DNA of 64,000 nt from Phycisphaerales bacterium (GTDB lineage: Bacteria > Planctomycetota > Phycisphaerae > Tepidisphaerales > Tepidisphaeraceae), in NCBI GenBank assembly GCA_020847375.1, contig JADLCB010000019.1:62001-126000 (forward strand), written 5' to 3'. Below are positions 36,186 through 44,309 of this stretch, in pieces. Every line of letters starts with the position of its first letter. Position 1 is the stretch's first letter. Under the pieces are notes generated by a model, which saw only the letters and a program-made list of their open reading frames with translations, was not told the DNA's origin and ran no database searches. The translations under genes were made by a program, and so were the position numbers.

Positions 36186-37337
36186 ATGACACAAGCAACC
36201 TTGCCGAAAACGTCCTTCAGCACGATGACGCCGCGTGAACGCTTGCTGGCGGTTTATCGCGGGGAACCGCACGATTGTGTCGCCTCGCTGGCGGATCTGA
36301 GCTACTGGTATGCGGGCAACGGCGGGGGAAAATTCATCCCTGGGCATACGGATGGAGCCAACTACAAGCAGTTGGAAAAGTTACTTGCGCTACATAATAG
36401 GACCGGGGCAGCCATCCATCTGAATATGGGTTCTTATTTCGATGTCCGTTATGGCGGTGGCATTCGGGTTGAATCAGGAATCAGAGGGGAGCACTACGTC
36501 CACCGTTTTGAAACACCGGTGGGAACTGTCGAAGAGGTTCGTGAGTGGTCGGATATCTCATTCAGTTGGCCGATCCTCCATCACATGATTCAGCAACCTG
36601 AAGACCTGAAAATCATCCGCTATATTTTTGAAAACACGGAATATTATACAGACTGGAAGCCCTACCACGACGCCATTGCCCAGATAGGCGAGTGGGGCGT
36701 TCCGCTGGTGCAAGGCCCGTATACCGGCATGGGCTTTTTGATGAGCCGTTACGCCGGCATTGAATCCACCGTGCTGTTTTCGGTTGACTGCCCGGAGGAG
36801 CTTGAGCAGACTGTGCAGACGATCAATGCTACCCACCGTGTGATTTGGGAACAGCTCGTCGATGGTCCTTCGCAGATCATGTTCATTTCCGACAACCTTT
36901 CCAGCGACGTGCAACATCCCGCGTGGTTTTATAAATATAGCGGGGATTACTATCGATGGATGGCGCAGCGGGCCCGTGCTGCTGGCAAACCGCTGGTGGT
37001 TCACGTTGACGGACGATTGCGCGGCCTGATGGCGGTGATGACGGAAGTGGGCGTTGCTGCGGTTGATGCGGCTACGCCCGCACCGCACGGCGATCTTACA
37101 CCGACGCAGTGCCGTGATGAGGGGGGGGATCAACTGGTGCTCTCCGGCGGTATTCCGCCGGTTTTCTTCCATTCCGATGTTTCACTGGCGACCTTCGATA
37201 AGAGTGTTGAGGAATGGCTGGCGCTGGCTGATCGCAGCTCGGCGGTGATCATCGCCCCGGGTGATCAATTACCGCCACTGGGTGAGATTGACCGCGTGAC
37301 GCGCATGGTGGAAATGGCCAACGCCCGCCGATATTGA
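36186..37337 (+). CDS. Uroporphyrinogen decarboxylase-family (URO-D/methyltransferase-like) protein
   Basis: TPRERLLAVYRGEPHD is the standard opening of the URO-D superfamily members found in catabolic and methyl-transfer settings; later blocks KPLVVHVDGRLRGLMAVMTEVGVAAVDAATP and LVLSGGIPP fit the same barrel. True HemE active-site residues (the N-terminal RQAGR motif) are missing, so haem synthesis is unlikely; corrinoid methyltransferases or uncharacterised sugar-locus proteins are closer. ATG at 36186 preferred over 36159. 383 aa. Surrounded by carbohydrate-type genes. Confidence 0.8.
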   Translation: MTQATLPKTSFSTMTPRERLLAVYRGEPHDCVASLADLSYWYAGNGGGKFIPGHTDGANYKQLEKLLALHNRTGAAIHLNMGSYFDVRYGGGIRVESGIRGEHYVHRFETPVGTVEEVREWSDISFSWPILHHMIQQPEDLKIIRYIFENTEYYTDWKPYHDAIAQIGEWGVPLVQGPYTGMGFLMSRYAGIESTVLFSVDCPEELEQTVQTINATHRVIWEQLVDGPSQIMFISDNLSSDVQHPAWFYKYSGDYYRWMAQRARAAGKPLVVHVDGRLRGLMAVMTEVGVAAVDAATPAPHGDLTPTQCRDEGGDQLVLSGGIPPVFFHSDVSLATFDKSVEEWLALADRSSAVIIAPGDQLPPLGEIDRVTRMVEMANARRY

Positions 37338-37348
37338 TCTGTGCCGAT

Positions 37349-38488
37349 TTACACCAAGGAAAGTCGGCAAAAATGAATGGATGTCGTGTCGCGGTGCGGG
37401 CCAGTGTAATAGACAGCCAGAACATCGCCACCCGGCAGCGGGGCTGTTGCCGGTAAACCCAGGGAGAAATCGGACATTTCTGCCCAGGCGTCTTCCATCA
37501 TTTTCTTTTGCCTTGTTTGGCCTGATAGCTGTGGCTGCGCAATCACGATTTCGCTGGCTGGATCAAAGCTGCGCCCGCCGTCCGAACTGAGGCGCGCCTT
37601 GATACAGGGGGTGCTGCTGCGGTCAACATAAACAAGGCATAGCCGGCCATCCCGCATTGGCCAGACCGAGGCTGGTTGGCCCGGCACGCCGGTATCCCAG
37701 GGCTGGCTCCATGTCCGCCCTGAGTCGCGCGATATCGTCGCGTGAATGTTCAGGTAGACATTGGCCACCGTGTCATACGTCCAGAAAAAATTGAGCAATG
37801 ACTTGTCGGGCTGGACACTGGCGCGCTGATCCCAGTAAAAAACGCGGTCTTCCGGTTCCTCGGCGATGGCCACCGCGCCGCCCCAATGCTGCCCCTCATC
37901 GGCGGTAAATGTGATGATGGGGGCATGATGCCATGGCCGCAGATCTTCATACGATTTATTCAATTCAAAGAAGCAGCCCCATCGCCCATCAGGGAGAACG
38001 AGTGCCGGTCCAGTGATTGGCGTGGGTTGAAGATACGGCGTGGTATCAACCTGGCGCAGCGGCGACCAGGTCTGCCCCTGATCTTCAGAAATCGCGGTGA
38101 AAAGTTTGCTGTCCAGCAGACCTTGCGTCGTTTCATTAAAAAACGGGCGCGAGGGGTCGGAGCAATCGACCCAGTAAAGTGTTACCAGGACGCGCGATCC
38201 ACCCAGGGCGGTACAGGCGGCAGCTCGAAACCGCCCCTGTTTACCGCCCAGGGTGGGCGCGACAAATGGTGCAGTCGGGGTTGACCAGGTGCGCCCCTGA
38301 TCGTCGGAGAAACTCAGCATCGTGGCTTGGTCAGGCCCCATTCCGGTCTTGTCCATACCAACCCGAAAGCCGCAGATCCATCGACCCGTTGGCAAAACGC
38401 AGACATTGGGAAAGCAGCAACTACGCCGGCCGTTGGAGGCATCCGATGCCACCGCAATGCCTTGATCCCGCACTTGTAAACGAGCCAT
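37349..38488 (-). CDS. Sialidase-superfamily (BNR/Asp-box) glycoside hydrolase-like protein
   Basis: Five Asp-box repeats mark a six-bladed propeller: SFSDDQGRTWS, AISEDQGQTWS, TFTADEGQHWG, TISRDSGRTWS and RLSSDGGRSFD. N-terminal RRSCCFPNVCVLPTGRW resembles the first blade. No signal peptide, so a cytoplasmic enzyme or binding protein for sugar acids or oligosaccharides. 379 aa. It is encoded 8 bases downstream of the PhyH dioxygenase gene, so the two are probably co-transcribed. Sialic acid as the substrate is not established. Confidence 0.8.
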   Translation of the reverse strand: MARLQVRDQGIAVASDASNGRRSCCFPNVCVLPTGRWICGFRVGMDKTGMGPDQATMLSFSDDQGRTWSTPTAPFVAPTLGGKQGRFRAAACTALGGSRVLVTLYWVDCSDPSRPFFNETTQGLLDSKLFTAISEDQGQTWSPLRQVDTTPYLQPTPITGPALVLPDGRWGCFFELNKSYEDLRPWHHAPIITFTADEGQHWGGAVAIAEEPEDRVFYWDQRASVQPDKSLLNFFWTYDTVANVYLNIHATISRDSGRTWSQPWDTGVPGQPASVWPMRDGRLCLVYVDRSSTPCIKARLSSDGGRSFDPASEIVIAQPQLSGQTRQKKMMEDAWAEMSDFSLGLPATAPLPGGDVLAVYYTGPHRDTTSIHFCRLSLV

Positions 38489-38496
38489 GGTTCCTC

Positions 38497-39219
38497 TTAT
38501 TTCTTACTCATCGCAGCGGTATAGACCGCTTGCATGGCCGGGTCATCCTTGGTGTGCGCACCACGGAAAACCATCAGCAGGCCACAACGTGGGTAATCAG
38601 ACTTATTCGGGGCGCTCCAGTGAATGGTGCGGCTATGATGGATCAGCGCGCTGCCCGCGTCAAGTGTTCCACAGAACTCCTCATCCTTGGAGTACTGGGG
38701 CATTTCCGCCAGTCCAAAGGAGTTACCTTTGATGCCCGAAGCTTTATGGGGGAGGCTTCCCAATTTCTGGCTGCCTTTGATGTAGTAGATCGGGCCGTTT
38801 TCCATGGTCGCTGCGTCCATCGCGATCCAGATGGTCAGCACATCCGCCGGCGTCTGGCAAAAATAGGCGTTGTCCTGATGAGCAGGAATGCCCGAACCAA
38901 TTTTGGCGGGCTTGTTAAAGCTTTCGACAGCGATGAGCGTGGGTGTGCCGTGCACCAGCTTGCTAACCAGCTCGATAATTTCCGGCCGTTTGGCCATGGC
39001 AGCAAAATAGGGGTCGTGCTGCTCCATGCGCCACAGATTGCGGATGTTCTTTCCGTCAGCTTCAAACGTGCGGTCGCCTTCGGGTACTTTGGGGACGATC
39101 TTTTCGATATAATTGTGGATTGCCGCTTTAGCTTCCTGGTGTTTTTCCGGGGAAAGAAAATTTTTGACGCGGATACAACCATCACGCTCATAATCGGCGA
39201 CTAACTGATTGACGTTCAT
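38497..39219 (-). CDS. Phytanoyl-CoA dioxygenase (PhyH) family protein
   Basis: Fe(II)/2-oxoglutarate oxygenase fold: IPAHQDNAYF supplies the HxD iron ligands, the distal His is in IHHSRTIHWSAPNKS, and the 2-oxoglutarate Arg is probably in YPRCGLLMVFRG. 240 aa. AGGAGA lies 6-7 bases before ATG 39219. Hydroxylation of a small molecule or sugar-linked substrate is expected. It is transcribed divergently from the AraC regulator, which is the likely controller of this and the following sialidase-like gene. Confidence 0.87.
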   Translation of the reverse strand: MNVNQLVADYERDGCIRVKNFLSPEKHQEAKAAIHNYIEKIVPKVPEGDRTFEADGKNIRNLWRMEQHDPYFAAMAKRPEIIELVSKLVHGTPTLIAVESFNKPAKIGSGIPAHQDNAYFCQTPADVLTIWIAMDAATMENGPIYYIKGSQKLGSLPHKASGIKGNSFGLAEMPQYSKDEEFCGTLDAGSALIHHSRTIHWSAPNKSDYPRCGLLMVFRGAHTKDDPAMQAVYTAAMSKK

Positions 39220-39309
39220 ACTATATCTCCTGTTTGAGTTATCACATCTGTTGTTTTTACGACACTTTGGATATCATATAAGCGGTAAACAGTATGGCTA
39301 TTGCCAAGT

Positions 39310-40158
39310 ATGACTGAAAAAATTACCGATTTTGATGAGGTGGCGGCACCGCCAATGCTGCAATTCCATGATTATGGAATGGGCGAATTCGATGCGCGAC
39401 ATCGGATCGGGCCGGTCTATTGCTCGCACTTCGATCTGCTGGCGACGCATAGCGGATGTGTGGAGATTCAGTTCGCCGACAACCAGAGTGTCAAGCTGCC
39501 AGCCGGTCAGGCTTTGTTGGTCTCGCCACACATGCGCTTTGCCGGTGCGTCGCTGGAACCCGTCAGCCGGGTGTCGGTGCAACATTTCTTGCCGGTGAAT
39601 TGCGAAGGGGCCGGCTATCCAAATATTCTCAAACGGCTGTGTGGGCGTCGGGGTGACTGGGAAGCGTTTGTCGCGCCGCCGGTGGAGGTACTGGCCGATA
39701 TTGAACGCGCCGTGGAACTGTCGCGGCGTCCACCTTCACCGACATTGCATCAGGTGCGTGAATCAATTCTTCTGCTCATCCTGTCACTGTTGATTGACAA
39801 ACCGGCTGCCAGAATGGTGCCCGGCGCGGTTGGCGAAGATTTTTCCGATCTGACGCAATGGATGCTCGGCCGCTTGGATCAGCCTCTGACGCTGGAGGAT
39901 ATGGCGCAGTTTGTCGGGCGCTCCGCCAGTCATTTTCGCGCACTATTTCGCAAGCAGATGGGATGCCCACCCATCTATTATCTGCATCACCTGCGTCACA
40001 GCGAGGCCTCACGCCTGCTGCGCGAAACCGCCATGCCGATCAAGGCGGTGGCCCGCCGCGTCGGATACGATCAATTGACCCATTTTTATCGATTTTTCAA
40101 GTCCTTTTCCGACTACACACCGGCGGAATATCGGCGCATCTATTACGTCAAGGGTTGA
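39310..40158 (+). CDS. AraC family transcriptional regulator
   Basis: A cupin-like N-terminal sensing domain (SGCVEIQFADNQSVKLPAGQALLVSP) and a C-terminal pair of helix-turn-helix motifs from residue about 185: LTLEDMAQFVGRSASHFRALFRKQMG and MPIKAVARRVGYDQLTHFYRFFKS. It should bind an inducer, probably a sugar, and activate the divergent PhyH/sialidase genes. ATG at 39310 is used; TTG at 39301 is the alternative. 282 aa. Confidence 0.92.
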   Translation: MTEKITDFDEVAAPPMLQFHDYGMGEFDARHRIGPVYCSHFDLLATHSGCVEIQFADNQSVKLPAGQALLVSPHMRFAGASLEPVSRVSVQHFLPVNCEGAGYPNILKRLCGRRGDWEAFVAPPVEVLADIERAVELSRRPPSPTLHQVRESILLLILSLLIDKPAARMVPGAVGEDFSDLTQWMLGRLDQPLTLEDMAQFVGRSASHFRALFRKQMGCPPIYYLHHLRHSEASRLLRETAMPIKAVARRVGYDQLTHFYRFFKSFSDYTPAEYRRIYYVKG

Positions 40159-40247
40159 ACGGATCGCCTGCGTGCCATATGCGGTGCGATGGCGTGATCT
40201 GGTGACTGATGCGATCCGATAGACGCAACCCCATTTGAAAATAGCAA

Positions 40248-40290
40248 CAAGGGCCTGCAGTTGACCATGACGGCGAACTGCAAGCCCTTG
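40248..40290. terminator. Bidirectional hairpin between convergent genes
   Basis: CAAGGGCCTGCAGTT (40248-40262) and AACTGCAAGCCCTTG (40276-40290) form a 15-base stem with one mismatch and a 13-base loop, between the ends of the AraC gene and the SUMF1 gene. TCCGTTTTAC follows on the plus side and CTATTTTC on the minus side, so the U-tracts are only moderate. Likely a shared terminator. Confidence 0.55.
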
Positions 40291-40321
40291 TCCGTTTTAC
40301 TCGATCTGGTCAGACCGCCTT

Positions 40322-41035
40322 TTATTCTCCCAGAGCTATGCGAAAGCCGAGGCATTCGTGACGCAGGTCCGGTGGATCTTCGTGACGATAAGCGATCCAC
40401 ATATTCAGCACATTGGTGGTCAGATACGAACCGCCGCGCAAACAGCGGTTTAGCGATGTATCTTTGCCGGTCGGCTTGTTGACCGCCTTATCGCCGCCGC
40501 TTTTTTCTTCGTAGAGGTCAGCGCACCACTGCCACATATTGCCGAGCATTTCGTACAGTCCGTAATCATTGGGCGCAAATGATCCTACGGCAACAGGCGC
40601 AGCAACGCCGCCGAAGCATGTCAGCTTCGGATCCAGCGCTTCGCCCCACGTGAATCGTCGTCCTTCATGTCCGCCTCTGGCCGCGTATTCCCATTCATCA
40701 TCAGACGGCAGGCGATAGGGCTGACCTGTCTCTTTGGCCAGCCACTGGCAGTATGCGCGGGCGTCCTCCCAGGAAATACCTCCCACGGGCTGGTTGTCCA
40801 GGTTAAAGCCATCTTTGTCGATATGCGACGGAGCACTGACGCCGGCGGCTTTCATGTAGGCGCGATATTCCTTGTTGGTTACCGCATATTTTCCCAGGGA
40901 AAAAGAACGAATATCGACCTTTTTACCCGTTGGCCAGCGGTGCGCAATATTGGCGTTGACAGGGCAGGCAGGCAACCCCAGCGTCACCGTGCCGGCGGGG
41001 ATCTTAACAACAGGTGGAATCAAAATGTTTGTCAT
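40322..41035 (-). CDS. SUMF1/FGE-fold protein without the catalytic cysteine
   Basis: The formylglycine-generating-enzyme fold is clear: VTNKEYRAYM, VGGISWEDARAYCQWLAKETGQPYRLPSDDEWEYAARGG, MLGNMWQWCADLYEE and CLRGGSYLTTN. In active FGE an RGGS(W) block is followed by a Cys in C-R-x-A-x-R; here the equivalent is MWIAYR, so sulfatase activation is unlikely. Proteins of this subgroup act as sugar-locus accessory or ligand-binding factors or have unknown roles. ATG 41035 has GAGG seven bases upstream and lies 19 bases after the Gfo/Idh/MocA stop. 237 aa. Confidence 0.85.
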   Translation of the reverse strand: MTNILIPPVVKIPAGTVTLGLPACPVNANIAHRWPTGKKVDIRSFSLGKYAVTNKEYRAYMKAAGVSAPSHIDKDGFNLDNQPVGGISWEDARAYCQWLAKETGQPYRLPSDDEWEYAARGGHEGRRFTWGEALDPKLTCFGGVAAPVAVGSFAPNDYGLYEMLGNMWQWCADLYEEKSGGDKAVNKPTGKDTSLNRCLRGGSYLTTNVLNMWIAYRHEDPPDLRHECLGFRIALGE

Positions 41036-41054
41036 GGTTAACCTCTGGATCGAT

Positions 41055-42053
41055 TTAAAGTTTGATTGACGCGCCACTCTGGCTGCTCGCTTGTATCGCC
41101 ATCAAAAATTTCACGACGTTTACAGCCATCGGCACTGGAATATGCCACTGGCCCGCACCTTGGATCGTCTTGATGAACAACCCGATTTCGTCGATGTAGC
41201 ATTGTTCGTAGACATAGCCCTGCGGAAGTGTGAGCGATTCCCATTGTTTGGTTGAACTCTGGAATCGGCGAACTGCTCCTTCAACCAAGTTCAATTCGAT
41301 GGTGCCCGACTCACTGATGAAGCGAAGGATATTGCGCGCCACACGCTGGAGCAGATCACAGTGTATGAACAGGCGTGTACCCTTGGACAGGCCCGCGGAA
41401 ATGTCCCACACGTCATTGGCGCTGATTTCCAGCGAGCTGACTTTGGCGCCGGAAGCGTGCACTTCGGTCGCGTGGTCGCCCAGCATCCAGTAAAGCATGG
41501 CCAGTTCCTGCGCGATCACATCCAGATTGCCGCCACCCATTTTCTGATCGGCAGCATAGAACTTTCGGTAATCTTCATAAGGATGCCAATCGGGCAAATA
41601 CGCTCCGAACTCAGTAACAACGCTCAGCGTTTTGCCGAAGCCGGGTTCACTGATCCATTGTTTGACCTGTTGGAACAGTGGGTGCATGGGCGGCTGACAT
41701 CCCGGGGCAATGACCAGCTTGTGCTGCTTCGCCAGTTCCGTCAGTTCGTCGATACCTTCGAGATTCAGTGACAGTGGAACTTCACAGAAAAAATGTTTTT
41801 TGGCACGGGCTGCAGTCAGTGCCACCTGCATATGGGCAGCACCGGGTACGGAAATAATCACCGCATCGGGATCCCAGCTCAGACCAGCCGACAAATCGCT
41901 GACCGAATCGACATCGTGCTTGGATTTGACCTCAGCCTGCCGATCCGCCCGAACGTCCACCATGCGAATTTGTTGCGGCTGAACCTGATTGGCCAGCAGA
42001 CAACGAATTCGACGCTTTCCCATTGATCCGCCACCGACGACTAAAAACTTCAT
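41055..42053 (-). CDS. Gfo/Idh/MocA family oxidoreductase
   Basis: Nucleotide-binding VVGGGSMGKRRIRCL at the N-terminus, AVIISVPGAAH, and FCEVPLSLN replacing the typical CEKP, so the usual catalytic Lys is absent. A C-terminal alpha/beta domain (GGGNLDVIAQELAMLYWMLGD) carries the family D...H-like region. NAD(P)-dependent oxidation of sugars or inositols is the family reaction; the missing Lys makes the mechanism uncertain. AGGAG lies five bases before the ATG. It heads an operon with the SUMF1 gene. 332 aa. Confidence 0.87.
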   Translation of the reverse strand: MKFLVVGGGSMGKRRIRCLLANQVQPQQIRMVDVRADRQAEVKSKHDVDSVSDLSAGLSWDPDAVIISVPGAAHMQVALTAARAKKHFFCEVPLSLNLEGIDELTELAKQHKLVIAPGCQPPMHPLFQQVKQWISEPGFGKTLSVVTEFGAYLPDWHPYEDYRKFYAADQKMGGGNLDVIAQELAMLYWMLGDHATEVHASGAKVSSLEISANDVWDISAGLSKGTRLFIHCDLLQRVARNILRFISESGTIELNLVEGAVRRFQSSTKQWESLTLPQGYVYEQCYIDEIGLFIKTIQGAGQWHIPVPMAVNVVKFLMAIQASSQSGASIKL

Positions 42054-42505
42054 AGCTGCTCCTGTAGGTTTGAGAACGAAAACAATTGTTTAACCAATGA
42101 AAATTTACACGCTCTACCTGCCTGTACCGGCTGCTCTGCGCGCCCGGCAGGAGGCATCTCTGGACAATCGGCACATCCAAGCCACAGCGCATCGCGGCTG
42201 GGGCAGGATATTTGGTATACCATGCCTATAGTATACCATCGCGTGGTCACGCTTCAAGAGGGTTTGTTTTGAGAATTGGTATACCGGATTGATTTCCAAT
42301 CAGAGGCGGATTTTTGCGTGTTTTTTCGTGATTGGTCGCCGCTAGGGAAGTGCTGTCGCGGGCATTTGAAATGCCCGAAGGTTGGGCAACGACGATCCAT
42401 TTCGGTCTGGTTCGACTTGATTTTGGCGCGATTTTGTTGACCATTTCAGGTAGTTGATCCGCATGTTTGTTGATCCCCCAGGCAGCGGTTTTCGGCGAAC
42501 GCAAC
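42054..42505. other. Intergenic region with GGTATACC repeats, 452 bases
   Basis: Between the divergent Gfo/Idh/MocA operon and ybeY. It carries three GTATAC-centred sites (42212-42285), otherwise no gene or RNA that I recognise. Long A/T-rich and mixed stretches without coding character. Confidence 0.6.
42212..42285. promoter_or_regulatory. Cluster of three GTATAC-centred operator-like palindromes
   Basis: TTGGTATACCA at 42212-42222, TATAGTATACCA at 42227-42238 and TTGGTATACC at 42276-42285. The centres of the first two are about 16 bases apart and the third is 48 bases on. The form (T/A)TGGTnnnACCA resembles sites of GntR/FadR-type repressors in general, but no such regulator is in the window. 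They lie 160-230 bases upstream of the Gfo/Idh/MocA start and upstream of ybeY. Confidence 0.5.
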
Positions 42506-42991
42506 ATGAAACTGAGCATTACCGCCACAACCGGGCATCAATTCATCCCATTTTTGCGATCCAATCTGCTTCAGGCGCTACCTTGGATGAACCGCACGCT
42601 GCAGGAATTATCTGTTGCCTTGGTTGGCCAGGCGCGCATGAATCGTCTGCATGCGCAATTTCTCGGTATCGATTCGCCGACGGACGTACTGACATTTGAG
42701 CTGGATCACGACGATAAAAATCGCGTTATTTTGGGGGAAATCGTGATCTGTGTGCCTTATGCCCTGACCCAGGCGCAGCGCCGCGCTATTGCGCCGCGCC
42801 ATGAACTGTTGTTGTATGCGATTCATGGGGTGCTGCACTTGACGGGGCTCGATGATCTGACCGAAGATGGCTATGATACGATGCACCGGAAAGAAGATCA
42901 GATTCTCAAGCGGCTGGGTGTTGGTGCGGTCTTTACCCCGGGCCAATCGCCGCGACAACCGCGCCGCCGACGATCAGGAGCTGGCCGATGA
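42506..42991 (+). CDS. ybeY: Endoribonuclease YbeY (rRNA maturation factor)
   Basis: The UPF0054 zinc motif is HGVLHLTGLDDLTEDGYDTMH: two His ligands are present, while the usual third His (DH) is Asp in LDD. DVLTFELDHDD and GEIVICVPYALTQA are standard YbeY blocks. It takes part in 16S rRNA 3' end processing and 70S quality control. ATG at 42506 is preferred (161 aa) over 42467. The TGA overlaps the next ATG (ATGA), so it is coupled to the CorC-type gene, a pairing also seen in other bacteria. Confidence 0.9.
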   Translation: MKLSITATTGHQFIPFLRSNLLQALPWMNRTLQELSVALVGQARMNRLHAQFLGIDSPTDVLTFELDHDDKNRVILGEIVICVPYALTQAQRRAIAPRHELLLYAIHGVLHLTGLDDLTEDGYDTMHRKEDQILKRLGVGAVFTPGQSPRQPRRRRSGAGR

Positions 42992-44283
42992 GTTTGATCT
43001 ATAGCCTGATAATCCTGCTGATTCTACTGACGATCGTCTGCCTGCTGTTTTCGACGTTGACGTATTCACTGCGCGATTTTTCCCGCAGCCGGCTGGAACA
43101 ATATCTCAACCTCGCCGGTCGCAAACAGTATTATGAGAGCACCACGGATCACGCGCAGGATATGGCCTTTGCCAGTGCGGTGATTCGCCTGTTTGCCAAC
43201 CTCGCCATTCTGCTGATTTTTCAAAGGCTCTTTCAGCAAACCCAGCCGTTGTGGGTGCAATATCTGCTGTCTCTGGCGTGCGCAGGGGCAATTACCCTGG
43301 TTTTTTCCGTTGCGCTGCCTCATGCCCTGGCGGAGTATGCTGCTGAACGCATGATTGTGATGACAGTCCGGCCGCTGCATCTTCTGCGGCTGGTCTTCGT
43401 GCCGGTGATCAAGATCAGCCATGTCATCGAATCGCTGGTCAAACACGCATCGGGTTCCAGCATCGAAGCTGAGCATGAAGAACTGGAAAACGAGATCATC
43501 GCTGCGGTGGAGGAAGGGGAGAAGGAGGGTGTCGTGGATGAGGAAGAACGCGAAATGATCGAATCGGTCATCGAGTTTCACGATACCCAGGTGGGGCATG
43601 TCATGACCGCCCGACCGGAGATTGTCGCCCTGGATGTCTCGGCCACACTGGAGCAGGTAAAGCAGACGGTGGAAGAATTGAGTCATTCACGGATACCGGT
43701 GTATGAAGGTTCGCTGGATCATGTGGTCGGTGTGCTGTATGCGCGTGATCTGCTGAAATTTGTCGGGCAGGCGCCGCAGGAATTCAAAATGAAGTCCGTG
43801 ATGCGACCAGCCTATTTCGTCCCCGAAACCAAACTGCTGGGCGATCTGCTGGCGGATTTTCGGCTGCAGAAAGTTCACATGGCGATTGTGCTGGATGAAT
43901 ATGGCGGCACGGCGGGCCTGGCGACCATCGAAGATCTGCTGGAGGAAGTCGTCGGCGATATTTCCGATGAATATGAATCAGCCGAACCAGCCATGTTCCG
44001 CCGGTTGGATGAGGATACGGTTGAGGTCGATGCGCGAATCTACATCGATGAGATCAACAACCTGACCGGTTTGAACCTGCCGGAGGACAGCGGCTACAGC
44101 ACGCTTGGCGGGTTTATCGTGACCACCCTTGGACACATACCACCCATCGACGCCAGTTTTACCTACCACAACGCAGCGTTCACCATTCTTGATGCTGAAC
44201 CGCAGAAGGTGAATCGCGTGAAGATCGTTCTCAAACCGCAGAACGATACGGATACGAAACGAGATCGGCAGAGTGCTGCGTAG
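42988..44283 (+). CDS. Hemolysin-type (CorC/HlyC) CBS-domain membrane protein
   Basis: N-terminal DUF21 membrane domain (three to four helices, residues 1-150), then an acidic linker (EEGEKEGVVDEEEREMIESV) and two CBS domains (VMTARPEIVALDV, SRIPVYEGSLDHVVGVLYARDLL and MAIVLDEYGGTAGLATIEDLLEEVVGDI), ending with a CorC/HlyC domain. The family takes part in Mg2+/Co2+ efflux. Translationally coupled to ybeY by a 4-base overlap. 431 aa. Confidence 0.9.
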   Translation: MSLIYSLIILLILLTIVCLLFSTLTYSLRDFSRSRLEQYLNLAGRKQYYESTTDHAQDMAFASAVIRLFANLAILLIFQRLFQQTQPLWVQYLLSLACAGAITLVFSVALPHALAEYAAERMIVMTVRPLHLLRLVFVPVIKISHVIESLVKHASGSSIEAEHEELENEIIAAVEEGEKEGVVDEEEREMIESVIEFHDTQVGHVMTARPEIVALDVSATLEQVKQTVEELSHSRIPVYEGSLDHVVGVLYARDLLKFVGQAPQEFKMKSVMRPAYFVPETKLLGDLLADFRLQKVHMAIVLDEYGGTAGLATIEDLLEEVVGDISDEYESAEPAMFRRLDEDTVEVDARIYIDEINNLTGLNLPEDSGYSTLGGFIVTTLGHIPPIDASFTYHNAAFTILDAEPQKVNRVKIVLKPQNDTDTKRDRQSAA

Positions 44284-44309
44284 CTGCGATCGTCTTGTCG
44301 ATGGCACGA

